Below are positions 7,804 through 16,118 of a stretch of DNA of 64,000 nucleotides, piece by piece. The position numbers and the translations under genes were made by a program. The notes beneath the pieces are model-generated. The model saw only the letters and a list, made by a program, of their open reading frames with translations, was not told where the DNA came from and did not search any database. Source of the DNA: Streptomyces coelicoflavus (GTDB lineage Bacteria; Actinomycetota; Actinomycetes; Streptomycetales; Streptomycetaceae); NCBI RefSeq assembly GCF_003112555.1, contig NZ_BEWB01000009.1, positions 124,001-188,000 of the forward strand, written 5' to 3'. Numbering within the stretch: position 1 is the first letter of the stretch; the number at the start of each line of letters is the position of its first letter.

Positions 7804-8709
7804 TCAGGCCACCGCGGCGGCGGCCAGGGTGCGCAGTTCCTCGAGGGCGGCCGCGACCGCGGTACGGCGGTGACCACCGCTGCGCGTGCAGGTCAGCAGC
7901 TTGCGGTGCGGCCGGTCGGCACAGGGCACGCGGACGATCGGCAGGTCGGGGGTCAGCCGGGCGAGCCGGGGCACCAGCGCGACGCCGAGCCCGTGGGCGA
8001 CCAGGTGGGCCGTGACGTTCCAGTCCACCGTGAGGTGGACCACGTCGGGCGTGAACCCGGCGGCACCGCACGCCGACATCACGTGCGTCCGGCAGGGGCT
8101 CTGCGGCAGCGGCGCGATCCAGGCCTCGTGGGCCGCGTCGGCGAGGTCGGCCTCCCCCCGTCCGGCCAGCGGATGGTCGGCGGGGACGACCAGGTCGAAC
8201 GGTTCGTCCAGGAGCGGCCGCTGTTCGAAGCGCGTGTCGGCCGACGGCGGGCTGGCCGGGGTCGCCTCCACCACCGCCAGGTCGCTCTCCCCCTCGAAGA
8301 GCAGGTCGAAGCTCTCCGTCACCTCGACCTCCCGGATCCGCACCGAGAGCCGGGGGTGCCGCTCGCGCAGCCGCGCCGCCATCGGGGCCAGCAGGACGGC
8401 GACGGCCACGGGGAACCCGGTGACCCGCAGCGGCCCGGCCGGGGCGCCCTCCCCCGCCCGCAGATCCTGTTCGGCCTCGTCCCAGCGGGCCTCGATCGCG
8501 TCGGCGTGTTCCAGCAGGCTCTCGGCGGCCGCGGTGAGCCGCACCCCGCGCCCCTGCGGCTCCAGCAGGTCGACGTCCAGGTCCCGGGCGAGCTGGCGGA
8601 TCTGCTGCGAGGCGGCCGAGGTGGTGAAGTGCAGGGCCCGGGCCGCCGCCGTGACGGTGCCGTAGTGGGCGACGGCGCGGAGCACGTGCAGCCTGCGCAG
8701 ATCAATCAT
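7804..8709 (-). CDS. LysR-family transcriptional regulator
   Basis: 301 residues with an N-terminal LysR winged helix (MIDLRRLHVLRAVAHYGTVT, then ALHFTTSAASQQIRQLARDL) and a periplasmic-binding-type effector domain. The MIDLRRL start is preferred because the helix-turn-helix starts there directly; an in-frame ATG three codons upstream is possible. The divergent neighbour is a 67-residue CXXC protein starting at 8852, which may be its target. The subfamily (helix-turn-helix with LEPQGRGVRLT) is common in Streptomyces and of unknown function. Confidence 0.9.
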   Translation of the reverse strand: MIDLRRLHVLRAVAHYGTVTAAARALHFTTSAASQQIRQLARDLDVDLLEPQGRGVRLTAAAESLLEHADAIEARWDEAEQDLRAGEGAPAGPLRVTGFPVAVAVLLAPMAARLRERHPRLSVRIREVEVTESFDLLFEGESDLAVVEATPASPPSADTRFEQRPLLDEPFDLVVPADHPLAGRGEADLADAAHEAWIAPLPQSPCRTHVMSACGAAGFTPDVVHLTVDWNVTAHLVAHGLGVALVPRLARLTPDLPIVRVPCADRPHRKLLTCTRSGGHRRTAVAAALEELRTLAAAAVA

Positions 8710-8851
8710 GAAGTCCACGCTTCACGGTGGAGTCCGTAAAGTCAACCTGGACGTGAACGGATGCGTGGCCGCACCCTTGTCAGTGACGCCACGGTGGGCC
8801 CGAGCACCCACACCGGCATCCCCACGTACCACCGACGCACGAGGAGTCGCC

Positions 8852-9055
8852 ATGCCCAGCACGACCGGTCTCGTCTGCCCGCACTGCGGGTGGCCCGACG
8901 GTGCCGAGCCCTTCCAGGTGGTGTCCGCCCACCCCACCGGGGCGGGCGGGACCCTGTGGACCCGGTGCGCCTGCGGTTCGCTCCAGGCCCGCGTCGTCGA
9001 CGGACACGGCACCCGGGTGGTCTCGCGCGGCAGGCCCACCCCGGCCGGCCGCTGA
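8852..9055 (+). CDS. Small putative zinc-ribbon protein
   Basis: A 67-residue protein starting at the ATG at 8852, with GAGGAG six bases upstream. It has CPHCGW near residue 9 and CACGS near residue 44, two Cys pairs suited to bind one zinc in a ribbon. There is no signal peptide or membrane segment. It is divergent from the LysR regulator and convergent with an SDR gene only 4 bases away. I do not recognise a characterised family. Small zinc-ribbon proteins of this size are frequent in Streptomyces and may bind nucleic acid or protein; that is a guess. Confidence 0.7.
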   Translation: MPSTTGLVCPHCGWPDGAEPFQVVSAHPTGAGGTLWTRCACGSLQARVVDGHGTRVVSRGRPTPAGR

Positions 9056-9059
9056 GCCG

Positions 9060-9767
9060 CTACCAGGGCAGCGGGCCCGCCGCGTCGAAGAAGCCCCCGG
9101 TCGGTCCGTCCGGGCCCAGCCGGGCCGCGCGGACGATGACCTCGGCCCCCTCGGCCACGGTCTGCGTACCGGTGTTGCCGTTCAGGTCGGTCGCGGTGAA
9201 GCCGGGCTCGACCGCGTTGATCCGCATCCCCGGGAACGCCTTGGCGTACTGCACGGTCAGCGCGTTCACCGCGGTCTTCGACGCCGGGTAGGCGAGTCCC
9301 GGGTAGCCGTACCCCGGGCTCCCGGGCGAGCCGAGTCCGGTCAGCGAGGCCAGCCCGCTGCTCACGTTGACCACGACGGGCGCGCCGGAGCTGCGCAGCA
9401 GCGGCAGGAAGGCGTGGATCACGCGGACCGGGCCGAAGACGTTGGTCTCGAAGACGGTGCGCAGCAGGCCGGCGGTCGTGCCGTCCGCGCCGGTCACGGT
9501 GTTGTGCTCGCCGCGCTCCTCGATGCCGGCGTTGTTGACCAGGACGTCGAGGCCGCCGTCGGCCTCCACGGCCCGCACGGCGGCGGCCACCGACGCGTCG
9601 TCGGTGACGTCGAGAACGAGGGGGCGCGCGCCCAGTTCCGCGGCGGCGCGGCGGCCGCGCTCGGGGTCGCGGGCGGCGGCGTAGACGGTGTGGCCGGCGG
9701 CGACGAGGCGGCGGGCCGTCTCGAAGCCGAGGCCCTTGTTGGCTCCGGTGATCAGTGTGGTCGTCAT
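9060..9767 (-). CDS. Short-chain dehydrogenase/reductase
   Basis: A 235-residue classical SDR. The cofactor motif TGANKGLG is at residues 7-14, NNAG near residue 77, and the catalytic Tyr-Lys appears as YPASKTAV. A basic residue after the second strand (ARDPERG) suggests NADP(H). The neighbouring divergent XRE/MmyB-type regulator and the long inverted repeat between them strongly imply local regulation. This regulator-SDR pairing is recurrent in actinobacteria. The substrate is unknown. Confidence 0.92.
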   Translation of the reverse strand: MTTTLITGANKGLGFETARRLVAAGHTVYAAARDPERGRRAAAELGARPLVLDVTDDASVAAAVRAVEADGGLDVLVNNAGIEERGEHNTVTGADGTTAGLLRTVFETNVFGPVRVIHAFLPLLRSSGAPVVVNVSSGLASLTGLGSPGSPGYGYPGLAYPASKTAVNALTVQYAKAFPGMRINAVEPGFTATDLNGNTGTQTVAEGAEVIVRAARLGPDGPTGGFFDAAGPLPW

Positions 9768-9813
9768 GGATCAAGCGTGCGGCGCGCCGGTGCGGGCAGC
9801 CAGGCGTCCCGTC

Positions 9814-9838
9814 TTCCTGGGACCGCGGGTACCAGGAA
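9814..9838. promoter_or_regulatory. 25-bp inverted repeat between the SDR and XRE-regulator genes
   Basis: TTCCTGGGACC (9814-9824) and GGTACCAGGAA (9828-9838) are inverted copies with one mismatch around GCG. The repeat sits midway in the 101-base divergent space, 31 bases before the regulator ATG. It is the probable operator of the XRE/MmyB protein. Confidence 0.75.
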
Positions 9839-9868
9839 CAGGGGGCGCACGAGGTGTTCACTGGGGGC

Positions 9869-10708
9869 ATGACGGCTACGGAGTTCGGGCGGGCGTTGCG
9901 GCTGCGCAGGGACCGGGTCCCGCCCGGGGCGGCCGGGCTGCCCTCCGGCGGGCACCGGCGGGCGGCGGGGCTGCGGCGCGAGGAGCTGGCCCTGCTGGCC
10001 GGTGTCTCCGTCGACTACGTGACCCGTCTCGAACAGGGCCGGGCGGCCCACCCGTCGGCCCAGGTCGTCGAGGCCCTCGTACGGGCGCTGCGGCTGCCGG
10101 CCGAGGAGCGCGCGCATCTGTTCCGGCTGGCCGGGCTGGTGCCGCCGGGCCCCGAGACGGTCCCCGCGTACATCCCGCCGAGCGTCCACCGGCTCCTGGA
10201 CCGGCTGGCCGGCACTCCGGTGGCCGTGTACGACGCGGCGTGGACGCTGCTGCTCGCCAACCCGCCCTACGCGGCGCTGATGGGCGACCCCTCCCGGTGG
10301 CGCGGCCCGGAGCGCAACGGCGTGTGGCGCAACTTCGTCGGCCCGGGCAGCCGGGCCCGGTACACGCCCGGGGAACGGCGCGCCTTCGAGGCGGCACTCG
10401 TCGCGGACCTGCGCGCCACCTCGGCCCGCTATCCCGCCGACCGCGCCCTCGCCCGGCTGGTCTCGGAGCTGTGTGCCCGCAGCGAGCGGTTCGCCGAGCT
10501 GTGGCGGGCGGACGCGGTGGGCCGGCACGAGGCGGCGCGCAAGACCGTCGACCATCCGCGGGTCGGACCGGTCACCCTGGACTGCGACGTGCTCGGCGTG
10601 GCCGGCAGCGACCTGCGGATCATGGTCTACACGGCCGAACCGGAGTCCGCCGACGCGGAACGGCTCGCCCTGCTCACCGTCCTGGGCACCCAGGAACTGG
10701 TGGAGTAG
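9869..10708 (+). CDS. XRE-type regulator with MmyB-like ligand domain
   Basis: 279 residues. The N-terminal Cro/C1 helix-turn-helix spans about residues 5-75 (RRAAGLRREELALLAGVSVD, then YVTRLEQGR). A MmyB-like PAS-type domain follows from about residue 100 (VYDAAWTLLLANPPYAALMG). Family members bind fatty acid-like ligands in the known structures and usually sit next to an SDR gene, as here. The ATG at 9869 has a weak GGGGGC ribosome site. It probably represses the divergent SDR and itself through the 25-bp inverted repeat. Confidence 0.92.
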   Translation: MTATEFGRALRLRRDRVPPGAAGLPSGGHRRAAGLRREELALLAGVSVDYVTRLEQGRAAHPSAQVVEALVRALRLPAEERAHLFRLAGLVPPGPETVPAYIPPSVHRLLDRLAGTPVAVYDAAWTLLLANPPYAALMGDPSRWRGPERNGVWRNFVGPGSRARYTPGERRAFEAALVADLRATSARYPADRALARLVSELCARSERFAELWRADAVGRHEAARKTVDHPRVGPVTLDCDVLGVAGSDLRIMVYTAEPESADAERLALLTVLGTQELVE

Positions 10709-10738
10709 CCGCTGGGCTCACCGGCAGGCAGAGGGGCG

Positions 10739-11692
10739 TCACTCCTGTTCCTGCCCCCTCGTGGCCCACAGGCTCGTCGCCGTGGTCACCGCGAGGACCA
10801 GCACGATGAACCCGAGCGAGAAGGGGATGCCGATCTCCGGCACGTGCACGCCGGACTCGTGCAGGGCGTGCAGCACCAGCTTGACGCCGATGAAGCCGAG
10901 GATGACCGACAGGCCGTAGGAGAGGTGGACGAGCTTCCTCAGCAGGCCGCCGATGAGGAAGTAGAGCTGGCGCAGGCCCATCAGGGCGAACGCGTTCGCC
11001 GTGAACACGATGTACGGGTCCTGCGTCAGACCGTAGATGGCGGGGATGGAGTCCAGGGCGAACAGGACGTCGGTGAACCCGATGGCGAGCATCACCACCA
11101 GCATCGGGGTCATGACCCGCCTGCCGTTCTCCTCCACCCACAGCCTGGTGCCGTGGTAGCGGTCGGCGACGCCGAAGCGCCGCTCGATCGACTTCAGCAG
11201 CTTGTTCTCCTCGTACTCCTCCTGCTCGTGCCCGCCCTTGCGGGCGTCCTGGATCAGTTTCCAGGCGGTCCAGATCAGGAAGGCGCCGAAGAGGTAGAAC
11301 ACCCAGGAGAAGGCGGAGATGATCGCGGCGCCGGCCGCGATGAACGCGGCGCGCAGCACCAGGGCCACCAGGACGCCGACCATCAGCACCCGCTGCTGGT
11401 ACTGCGAGGGCACCGCGAACTTCGTCATGATCAGGACGAAGACGAAGAGGTTGTCCACGCTGAGCGACTTCTCGGTGATGTACCCGGCGAAGAACTCGCC
11501 GCCCGGCCCGCCGCCGCCGAACACGATCACTCCCACCCCGAACAGAGCGGCCAGCACCACCCAGACGGCCGTCCAGATCCCGGCCTCCCGCAGGGACACG
11601 TCGTGCGGCTTGCGGCCGATGAAGAAGTCGGCGGCGACGAGGACGCACAGGCCCGCGACGGTCAGCAGCCAGACGCTGGTCGAGACGTTCAC
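10739..11692 (-). CDS. TerC/Alx-family integral membrane protein
   Basis: 317 residues with eight or nine membrane helices. The start is the GTG at 11692, with GAGGAG six bases upstream; upstream codons give a soluble Arg/Pro-rich tail. Family motifs with membrane acidic residues are present: SVDNLFVF (about residue 80) and FALDSIPAI (about residue 215). TerC/Alx proteins export manganese (Alx, MeeF/MeeY) or act with tellurite resistance modules. No other ter genes are near, so manganese export is more likely than a tellurite role. I looked for a yybP-ykoY type leader upstream and saw none. Confidence 0.92.
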   Translation of the reverse strand: MNVSTSVWLLTVAGLCVLVAADFFIGRKPHDVSLREAGIWTAVWVVLAALFGVGVIVFGGGGPGGEFFAGYITEKSLSVDNLFVFVLIMTKFAVPSQYQQRVLMVGVLVALVLRAAFIAAGAAIISAFSWVFYLFGAFLIWTAWKLIQDARKGGHEQEEYEENKLLKSIERRFGVADRYHGTRLWVEENGRRVMTPMLVVMLAIGFTDVLFALDSIPAIYGLTQDPYIVFTANAFALMGLRQLYFLIGGLLRKLVHLSYGLSVILGFIGVKLVLHALHESGVHVPEIGIPFSLGFIVLVLAVTTATSLWATRGQEQE

Positions 11693-11874
11693 CGGTGCTC
11701 CTCGTGCGGGACGGGTCTCGTGCGGGACGGGGCCGCGTTCGGGACGGCCGCGTCCGGGGTTGCTCCTGATCAGAGTGTTTCCGGGATGCCGGGCAGGCAA
11801 CCCGGCACCGTGCGCGGCCCCGCGCACCCGAACCGGCCCGCGCCGTGGCTTCGCCGACGTGACGGGAGTTCCGG
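11693..11874. other. Divergent intergenic region of TerC and pyruvyltransferase-like genes
   Basis: 182 bases between divergent starts. A 13-base word CGTGCGGGACGGG is repeated directly (about 11703 and 11721), and a GC-rich hairpin-like GCCGGGCAGGCAACCCGGC is near 11785. No consensus promoter is obvious. Confidence 0.4.
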
Positions 11875-13218
11875 ATGACTCTTCGGTCCTCGCATCCGCA
11901 CCCCGCCCGCCGGGGCCCGCGCATCGGCGTGCTGGGTTCCTACGGCGGCTTCAACATCGGCGACGAGGCGATCCTGACCTGCGTGCTGGGCTGTCTGCGC
12001 GCCCGGCGGCCGGACGCGCAGCTCGTCGTGCTGAGCCGGAACGCGGAGCACACCCGCGCCCATCATCCCGAGGCCGACGAGGTCGTCCCCTGGGAGGGCG
12101 TCAGCCGCAACCACGTCGTGGACGTACTGCCCGGCCTGGACCTGCTGGTGCTGGGCGGTGGCGGCATCCTCTACGACGGCGAGGCGCGCCGCTATCTGCG
12201 GCTGGTGCGCGCCGCGCAGATCCGGCACGTGCCCACCTTCGCCCACGCCGTCGGCGCCGGCCCGTTGACGGACGCCGAGGACCGGGACGCGGTGCGCACG
12301 GTGCTGGCGGAGATGGACGACGTCGTGGTCCGGGACGAGGAGTCGCGGCTGGTGCTGGAGGAGGTCGGTCTGGAGCGCGAGGTCGCGGTCACCGCGGACC
12401 CGGCGCTGCTGCTGGCCCCGGAGCCGTTCACCGAGGCGATGATGCGCGACGAGGGGATCCCGGTCGGCACCCGGCTGGTGGGGATGTCGGTGCGCGAGCC
12501 GGGGCGGGCGGCCGAGAAGCTCGACGAGGGCGACTACCACGCCCTGCTCGCCGACGTCGCGGACTTCCTGGTCCGCCGGCTGGACGCGCGTGTGGTGTTC
12601 CTGCCGATGGAGCGTCACGACGTACGGCACGCGCACGCCGTGCTGTCCCACATGACGGCCCCGGACCAGGGCCGCATTCTGCACGGCGACTACAGCCCGG
12701 GGCAGGTGCTCGGCTTCATGCGCCACCTCGACCTGGCCGTGGGCATGCGGCTGCACTTCGTGGTCTTCGCCGCGCTGACCGGCGTACCGGTGCTGCCGCT
12801 GCCGTACTCCGGCAAGGTCTTCGACTTCGCGCGCCGGCTGGGCGCCCCGGCGCTGGTGGGGGTGGCGCGGGAGCAGGCCGGTCTGCTGCTGGCCGAGGTG
12901 GACCGGCTGTGGGACGAGTATCCGCAGCGCCGGGAGGACCTGAGGGCCCGGATGGCGGAGCTGTCCGCGTCGGCGCGGGAGACCTGCGAGCGGTGCGGGT
13001 CCCTGCTCGACGAGATCGGCACAGCGCGCGGTTCGGGGGACGTCCCCGCGGCGGACGACCACCCGGCGGGTGACGGACCGGCGGACGACCACCCGGCGGG
13101 TGACGGACCGGCGGACGACCACCCGGCGGGTGACGGACCGGCGGACGACCACCCGGCGGGCCACGAGCCGCCCGGGGACGATCCGTGCCGCGCCGAGACA
13201 CGGCCGCTGAAGGCCTGA
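11875..13218 (+). CDS. Polysaccharide pyruvyltransferase-like protein (CsaB type)
   Basis: 447 residues. The N-terminal glycine motif GSYGGFNIGDEAIL (about residues 17-30), the LVLGGGGILYD segment and the C-terminal GMRLHFVVFA are diagnostic of the pyruvyltransferase fold (PF04230). CsaB-type enzymes transfer pyruvate from PEP to a sugar of a cell-wall polymer, a ketal that can anchor SLH-domain proteins. After about residue 385 the protein ends in four near-identical copies of ADDHPAGDGP, encoded by a 30-bp tandem repeat, which look like a disordered acidic tail. It is 14 bases from a downstream FAD oxidoreductase, so the two are surely cotranscribed. The acceptor is unknown. Confidence 0.88.
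   Translation: MTLRSSHPHPARRGPRIGVLGSYGGFNIGDEAILTCVLGCLRARRPDAQLVVLSRNAEHTRAHHPEADEVVPWEGVSRNHVVDVLPGLDLLVLGGGGILYDGEARRYLRLVRAAQIRHVPTFAHAVGAGPLTDAEDRDAVRTVLAEMDDVVVRDEESRLVLEEVGLEREVAVTADPALLLAPEPFTEAMMRDEGIPVGTRLVGMSVREPGRAAEKLDEGDYHALLADVADFLVRRLDARVVFLPMERHDVRHAHAVLSHMTAPDQGRILHGDYSPGQVLGFMRHLDLAVGMRLHFVVFAALTGVPVLPLPYSGKVFDFARRLGAPALVGVAREQAGLLLAEVDRLWDEYPQRREDLRARMAELSASARETCERCGSLLDEIGTARGSGDVPAADDHPAGDGPADDHPAGDGPADDHPAGDGPADDHPAGHEPPGDDPCRAETRPLKA
13051..13170 (+). repeat. 30-bp coding tandem repeat, four units
   Basis: Units at 13051-13080, 13081-13110 and 13111-13140 are identical. The fourth (13141-13170) diverges in its last third. The array is in frame and encodes ADDHPAGDGP repeats in the pyruvyltransferase-like protein. 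Exact copies suggest recent slippage and likely length variation between strains. Confidence 0.97.
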
Positions 13219-13232
13219 CCCGGAGGTGAGCG

Positions 13233-14669
13233 ATGCCGATTCTGGAAGAGCCCCGCGAGTCCCGCACCGTCACGCTGCCGGCCCGGCCCGCCCGGCACGG
13301 GGGCCGCTGCGACGTCCTGGTGGTGGGCGGCGGCCCCGCCGGGTTCGCGGCCGCGGTCGGCGCGGCCGACGCCGGGGCCGACACCGTACTGGTGGAGCGG
13401 TACGGGTTCCTCGGCGGCAACGCGACGGCGGCCCTGGTCATGCCGCTGATGTCGTTCCACAACGAGCACAAGCAGGCCGCGTTCACCGAGGCCGGGGACA
13501 CCTCGCGGCTGCTGCCCACCGACCACGGCGAGGGCGAGCCGGTGGTCGCCGGTGTCCTGTGGCGGTTGCTCGACCGGCTCGTGGGGCGCGGCGGCTGTCT
13601 GCCGCCCTCCCCGAAGACCGGGTACACGGTCCCCTTCGACCCGGAGCTGTTCAAGTTCGCCCTGCTCGAGCTGATGGACGAGTCGGGCGTGCGGATGCTG
13701 TTCCACTCCTTCGCCTCCGGCGCGCTGCCGCTGGACGACGGCTCGGGCTGGCGGGTGGTGTTCGAGACCAAGTCGGGGCCCGTGGTGATCGACGCCGGGG
13801 TGGTGGTGGACGGCACCGGCGACGGTGACGTGGCGACGGCCTGCGGGGCGCCGTACGAGATCGGCCGGCCCGAGGACGGGCTGGTGCAGCCCATGACGCT
13901 GATGTTCCGCGTCGCCGACTTCGCCCGGCCGGACTTCGCCGCCTACGCGCGCGAGCACCCGGACCAGTGGCGGGGCGTGCACGGGCTGTGGGACCTGATC
14001 GAGGAGGCCCGGGCCAACGGCGAACTGCGCCTGCCGCGCGAGGACATCCTGTTCTTCGCGACCCCGCACCCGCACGAGGTCGCCGTCAACAGCACCCGCG
14101 TGACCCGGGTCCTCGGCAGCAATGTCTGGGACCTCACCCGCGCCGAGTACACGGCCCGGCACCAACTCGCCGAGATCGACCGCTTCCTGCGCACCCGCGT
14201 GCCCGGTTTCGAGGAGTCGTACGTCGTGCAGAGCGGCACGCACACCGGGGTGCGGGAGAGCCGGCGGGTGCTCGGCGACTACCGGCTGACCGGCCACGAC
14301 ATCCTGGCGGCGCGCACCTTCCCGGACGTGGTCGCGCACGGCGCCTATCCGGTCGACATCCACAACCCGCGCGGTTCCGGCACCGTGCTCAAGCGGGTGC
14401 CGCGGGGCAGCTTCTACGACATCCCGCTGCGCTGTCTGCTGCCCCGGGACACCGACCGGCTGCTGGTCGCGGGGCGCTGCATCTCCGGAACGCACGTGGC
14501 GCACTCGTCGTACCGGGTGATGCCCATCGCCATGGCGACCGGGCACGCCGCCGGGGTCTGCGCGGCGCTGACCGTCCGGCACGGGCACGGACCGCGCGGG
14601 CTGCCCTACCGGCTGGTCCAGCGCGAACTGCTGCGGCAGGGGGCGCGGCTGCGGACGGGACCCGGGTGA
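13233..14669 (+). CDS. FAD-dependent oxidoreductase (PF12831 type)
   Basis: 478 residues. The dinucleotide-binding motif VVGGGPAGFAAAVGAADAG (about residues 30-48) and the motif GGNATAALVMPL just after it are typical of the FAD_oxidored family. A second FAD contact (DGTGDGDVAT) lies near residue 195, and the C-terminal GRCISGTHVAHSSYRVMP closes the fold. The start follows a good GGAGGTG site. It forms an operon with the pyruvyltransferase-like gene. Members oxidise diverse, mostly unknown substrates. Pairing with a sugar-modifying enzyme suggests action on a cell-wall or secondary-metabolite sugar, but this is only context. Confidence 0.88.
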   Translation: MPILEEPRESRTVTLPARPARHGGRCDVLVVGGGPAGFAAAVGAADAGADTVLVERYGFLGGNATAALVMPLMSFHNEHKQAAFTEAGDTSRLLPTDHGEGEPVVAGVLWRLLDRLVGRGGCLPPSPKTGYTVPFDPELFKFALLELMDESGVRMLFHSFASGALPLDDGSGWRVVFETKSGPVVIDAGVVVDGTGDGDVATACGAPYEIGRPEDGLVQPMTLMFRVADFARPDFAAYAREHPDQWRGVHGLWDLIEEARANGELRLPREDILFFATPHPHEVAVNSTRVTRVLGSNVWDLTRAEYTARHQLAEIDRFLRTRVPGFEESYVVQSGTHTGVRESRRVLGDYRLTGHDILAARTFPDVVAHGAYPVDIHNPRGSGTVLKRVPRGSFYDIPLRCLLPRDTDRLLVAGRCISGTHVAHSSYRVMPIAMATGHAAGVCAALTVRHGHGPRGLPYRLVQRELLRQGARLRTGPG

Positions 14670-14688
14670 GAGTCCGCCGGGGGGACTC
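14670..14688. terminator. Short hairpin between convergent genes
   Basis: GAGTCC (14670-14675) pairs with GGACTC (14683-14688) over a 7-base loop, directly after the FAD oxidoreductase stop and before the hrdC stop. It is a weak terminator candidate. Confidence 0.4.
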
Positions 14689-14696
14689 CGGCCGGC

Positions 14697-15716
14697 TCAG
14701 CTCGCCCAGTCCAGCAGGCGTTCCCGCTGCTCGGGGGCGCGCAGGTGGGCGAGGGACTCCTTCTCCAGCTGGCGGACGCGTTCGCGGGTGAGGCCCACGT
14801 GCTGGGCGACCTGTTGCAGGGTGCGGGGGCGGCCGTCGTGGAGGCCGTAGCGCAGGCTGAGGATCAGGGACTCGCGGGGGGCGAGGGTGCCGACGGCCTC
14901 CCGCAGTTCCGCCGCGAGTGCCTGGAACTCGGCGACCTCGGGGGCGCGCAGCACCTCGGTGTCGGGGATGAGGTCGCCGACGACGGTGTCGCCGGTCTCG
15001 TCCACGGGGGTGTCCAGGCTGACCGCGTCCCGTCCGACCCTGCGCAGCCAGACGACCTTGTCCGCGTCGATGCCGCTCTCGGCGGCGACCTCCTCGGTGG
15101 TCGGCTCGCGGTCTAGGCCCGCTCGGAGCTTGCGATCGGTCTTGGCCAGCTTCTGGAGCTGCTCCACGACGTGGACCGGCAGCCGTACCGTGCGGGCGTG
15201 GGTGGCCAGGCCCCGCTCGATGGCCTGGCGGATCCACCAGGTGGCGTACGTGGAGAACTTGAAGCCCTTGGTGTGGTCGAACTTCTCCACGGCCCGGATC
15301 AGGCCGAGGTTGCCCTCCTGGATGACGTCGAGGAGGGGCAGCCCTCGGTGTGCGTGGCGCTTGGCCATCGACACCACGAGGCGCAGGTTGGCCCGCACCA
15401 TGTGGTCCTTGGCCTCCTGGCCGTCGTGGACCGCTTCCTCCAGCGCACGGCGCCGCTCCGGTGTCGGGGCGGGCTCGCCGGTGTCGGCCGCCTCCAGTTC
15501 CTCCCTGGCCCGGACGCCGGCCTCGATGCGGGTGGCGAGGCGGACCTCGTCCTCGGCGGTCAGCAGGGGCGTGGCGCCGATCTGGGTCAGGTACTGGCCG
15601 AGCAGGTCGGGTTCCTCGTCGGGTTCGGGGATCCGGCTGCGCAGCCGCGCGGTACGGGTGGTGGCGCGGCGGTCGTCCCGGGTGCGTGCCGCGGGGGTGC
15701 GTGCCTTGGGCGCCAT
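14697..15716 (-). CDS. hrdC: Sigma-70 factor HrdC (group 2)
   Basis: A 339-residue primary-like sigma factor. Region 1.2 is visible as DLLGQYLTQIG near residue 38. Region 2 carries the core-binding and -10 melting/recognition segment (LRLVVSMAKRHAHRGLPLLD, LIRAVEKFDHTKGFKFSTYA, TWWIRQAIERG). Regions 3 and 4 end with LTRERVRQLEKESLAHLR. There is no long region 1.1, as expected for dispensable Hrd paralogues. Length and context fit S. coelicolor HrdC (from memory SCO0895). It lies 33 bases downstream of a DUF6343 gene on the same strand, so it may be read from that promoter. hrdC is non-essential in S. coelicolor and its regulon is poorly known. Confidence 0.92.
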   Translation of the reverse strand: MAPKARTPAARTRDDRRATTRTARLRSRIPEPDEEPDLLGQYLTQIGATPLLTAEDEVRLATRIEAGVRAREELEAADTGEPAPTPERRRALEEAVHDGQEAKDHMVRANLRLVVSMAKRHAHRGLPLLDVIQEGNLGLIRAVEKFDHTKGFKFSTYATWWIRQAIERGLATHARTVRLPVHVVEQLQKLAKTDRKLRAGLDREPTTEEVAAESGIDADKVVWLRRVGRDAVSLDTPVDETGDTVVGDLIPDTEVLRAPEVAEFQALAAELREAVGTLAPRESLILSLRYGLHDGRPRTLQQVAQHVGLTRERVRQLEKESLAHLRAPEQRERLLDWAS

Positions 15717-15749
15717 GTCGTTTCCTCCGTCCCCTTGCGGATCACAGGA

Positions 15750-16091
15750 TCACAGGGTTGCGCTCCCGCGTTCGTCCCTCAGCCTGCGGTTCACCACCAG
15801 CAGGTCGGCGGCCGCCAGCAGGGCGAGCGCCCCGCACACGACGGCGACGACCACGAGGGTGCCGCGGCCGGGGCTGTCACCGGAAGCGGTGTCGGCGGCC
15901 CACACGCCGAAGTACGCGGCCCCCGCGAGGAACAGCGGCAGGAAGACCGCCGACAGCAGCAGTCTCAGCCGCAGTGGGCTCTGCGCGCGGACCGGTTCGG
16001 TGCCGGTGCGCGGGGAGCGGCGGCCGACCGCGCCGGAACGGGACCGGGGGTCGGGTTCCGCGGCCCGGTGGGGGCTCCGTCGGTCGCTCAT
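15750..16091 (-). CDS. Two-helix membrane protein (DUF6343-like)
   Basis: 113 residues. A basic, Pro/Ser-rich cytoplasmic N-terminus (residues 1-38) precedes RTGTEPVRAQSPLRLRLLLS and two hydrophobic helices (about 42-66 and 77-97). The RTGNEP-x-AxSPLRLR pattern before the first helix recalls the DUF6343 family of Streptomyces, which has no known function. It lies directly upstream of hrdC and could be cotranscribed. With a membrane location and a cytoplasmic arm, a regulatory contact with the sigma factor is possible but unsupported. Confidence 0.75.
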   Translation of the reverse strand: MSDRRSPHRAAEPDPRSRSGAVGRRSPRTGTEPVRAQSPLRLRLLLSAVFLPLFLAGAAYFGVWAADTASGDSPGRGTLVVVAVVCGALALLAAADLLVVNRRLRDERGSATL

Positions 16092-16118
16092 GCCGTTCCT
16101 CCCCGGCGGTGGGGGGTG

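Noticed and set aside
11693..11874. yybP-ykoY manganese riboswitch before the TerC gene
   Set aside because: No matching conserved loops; the GTG start has an ordinary ribosome site close by.
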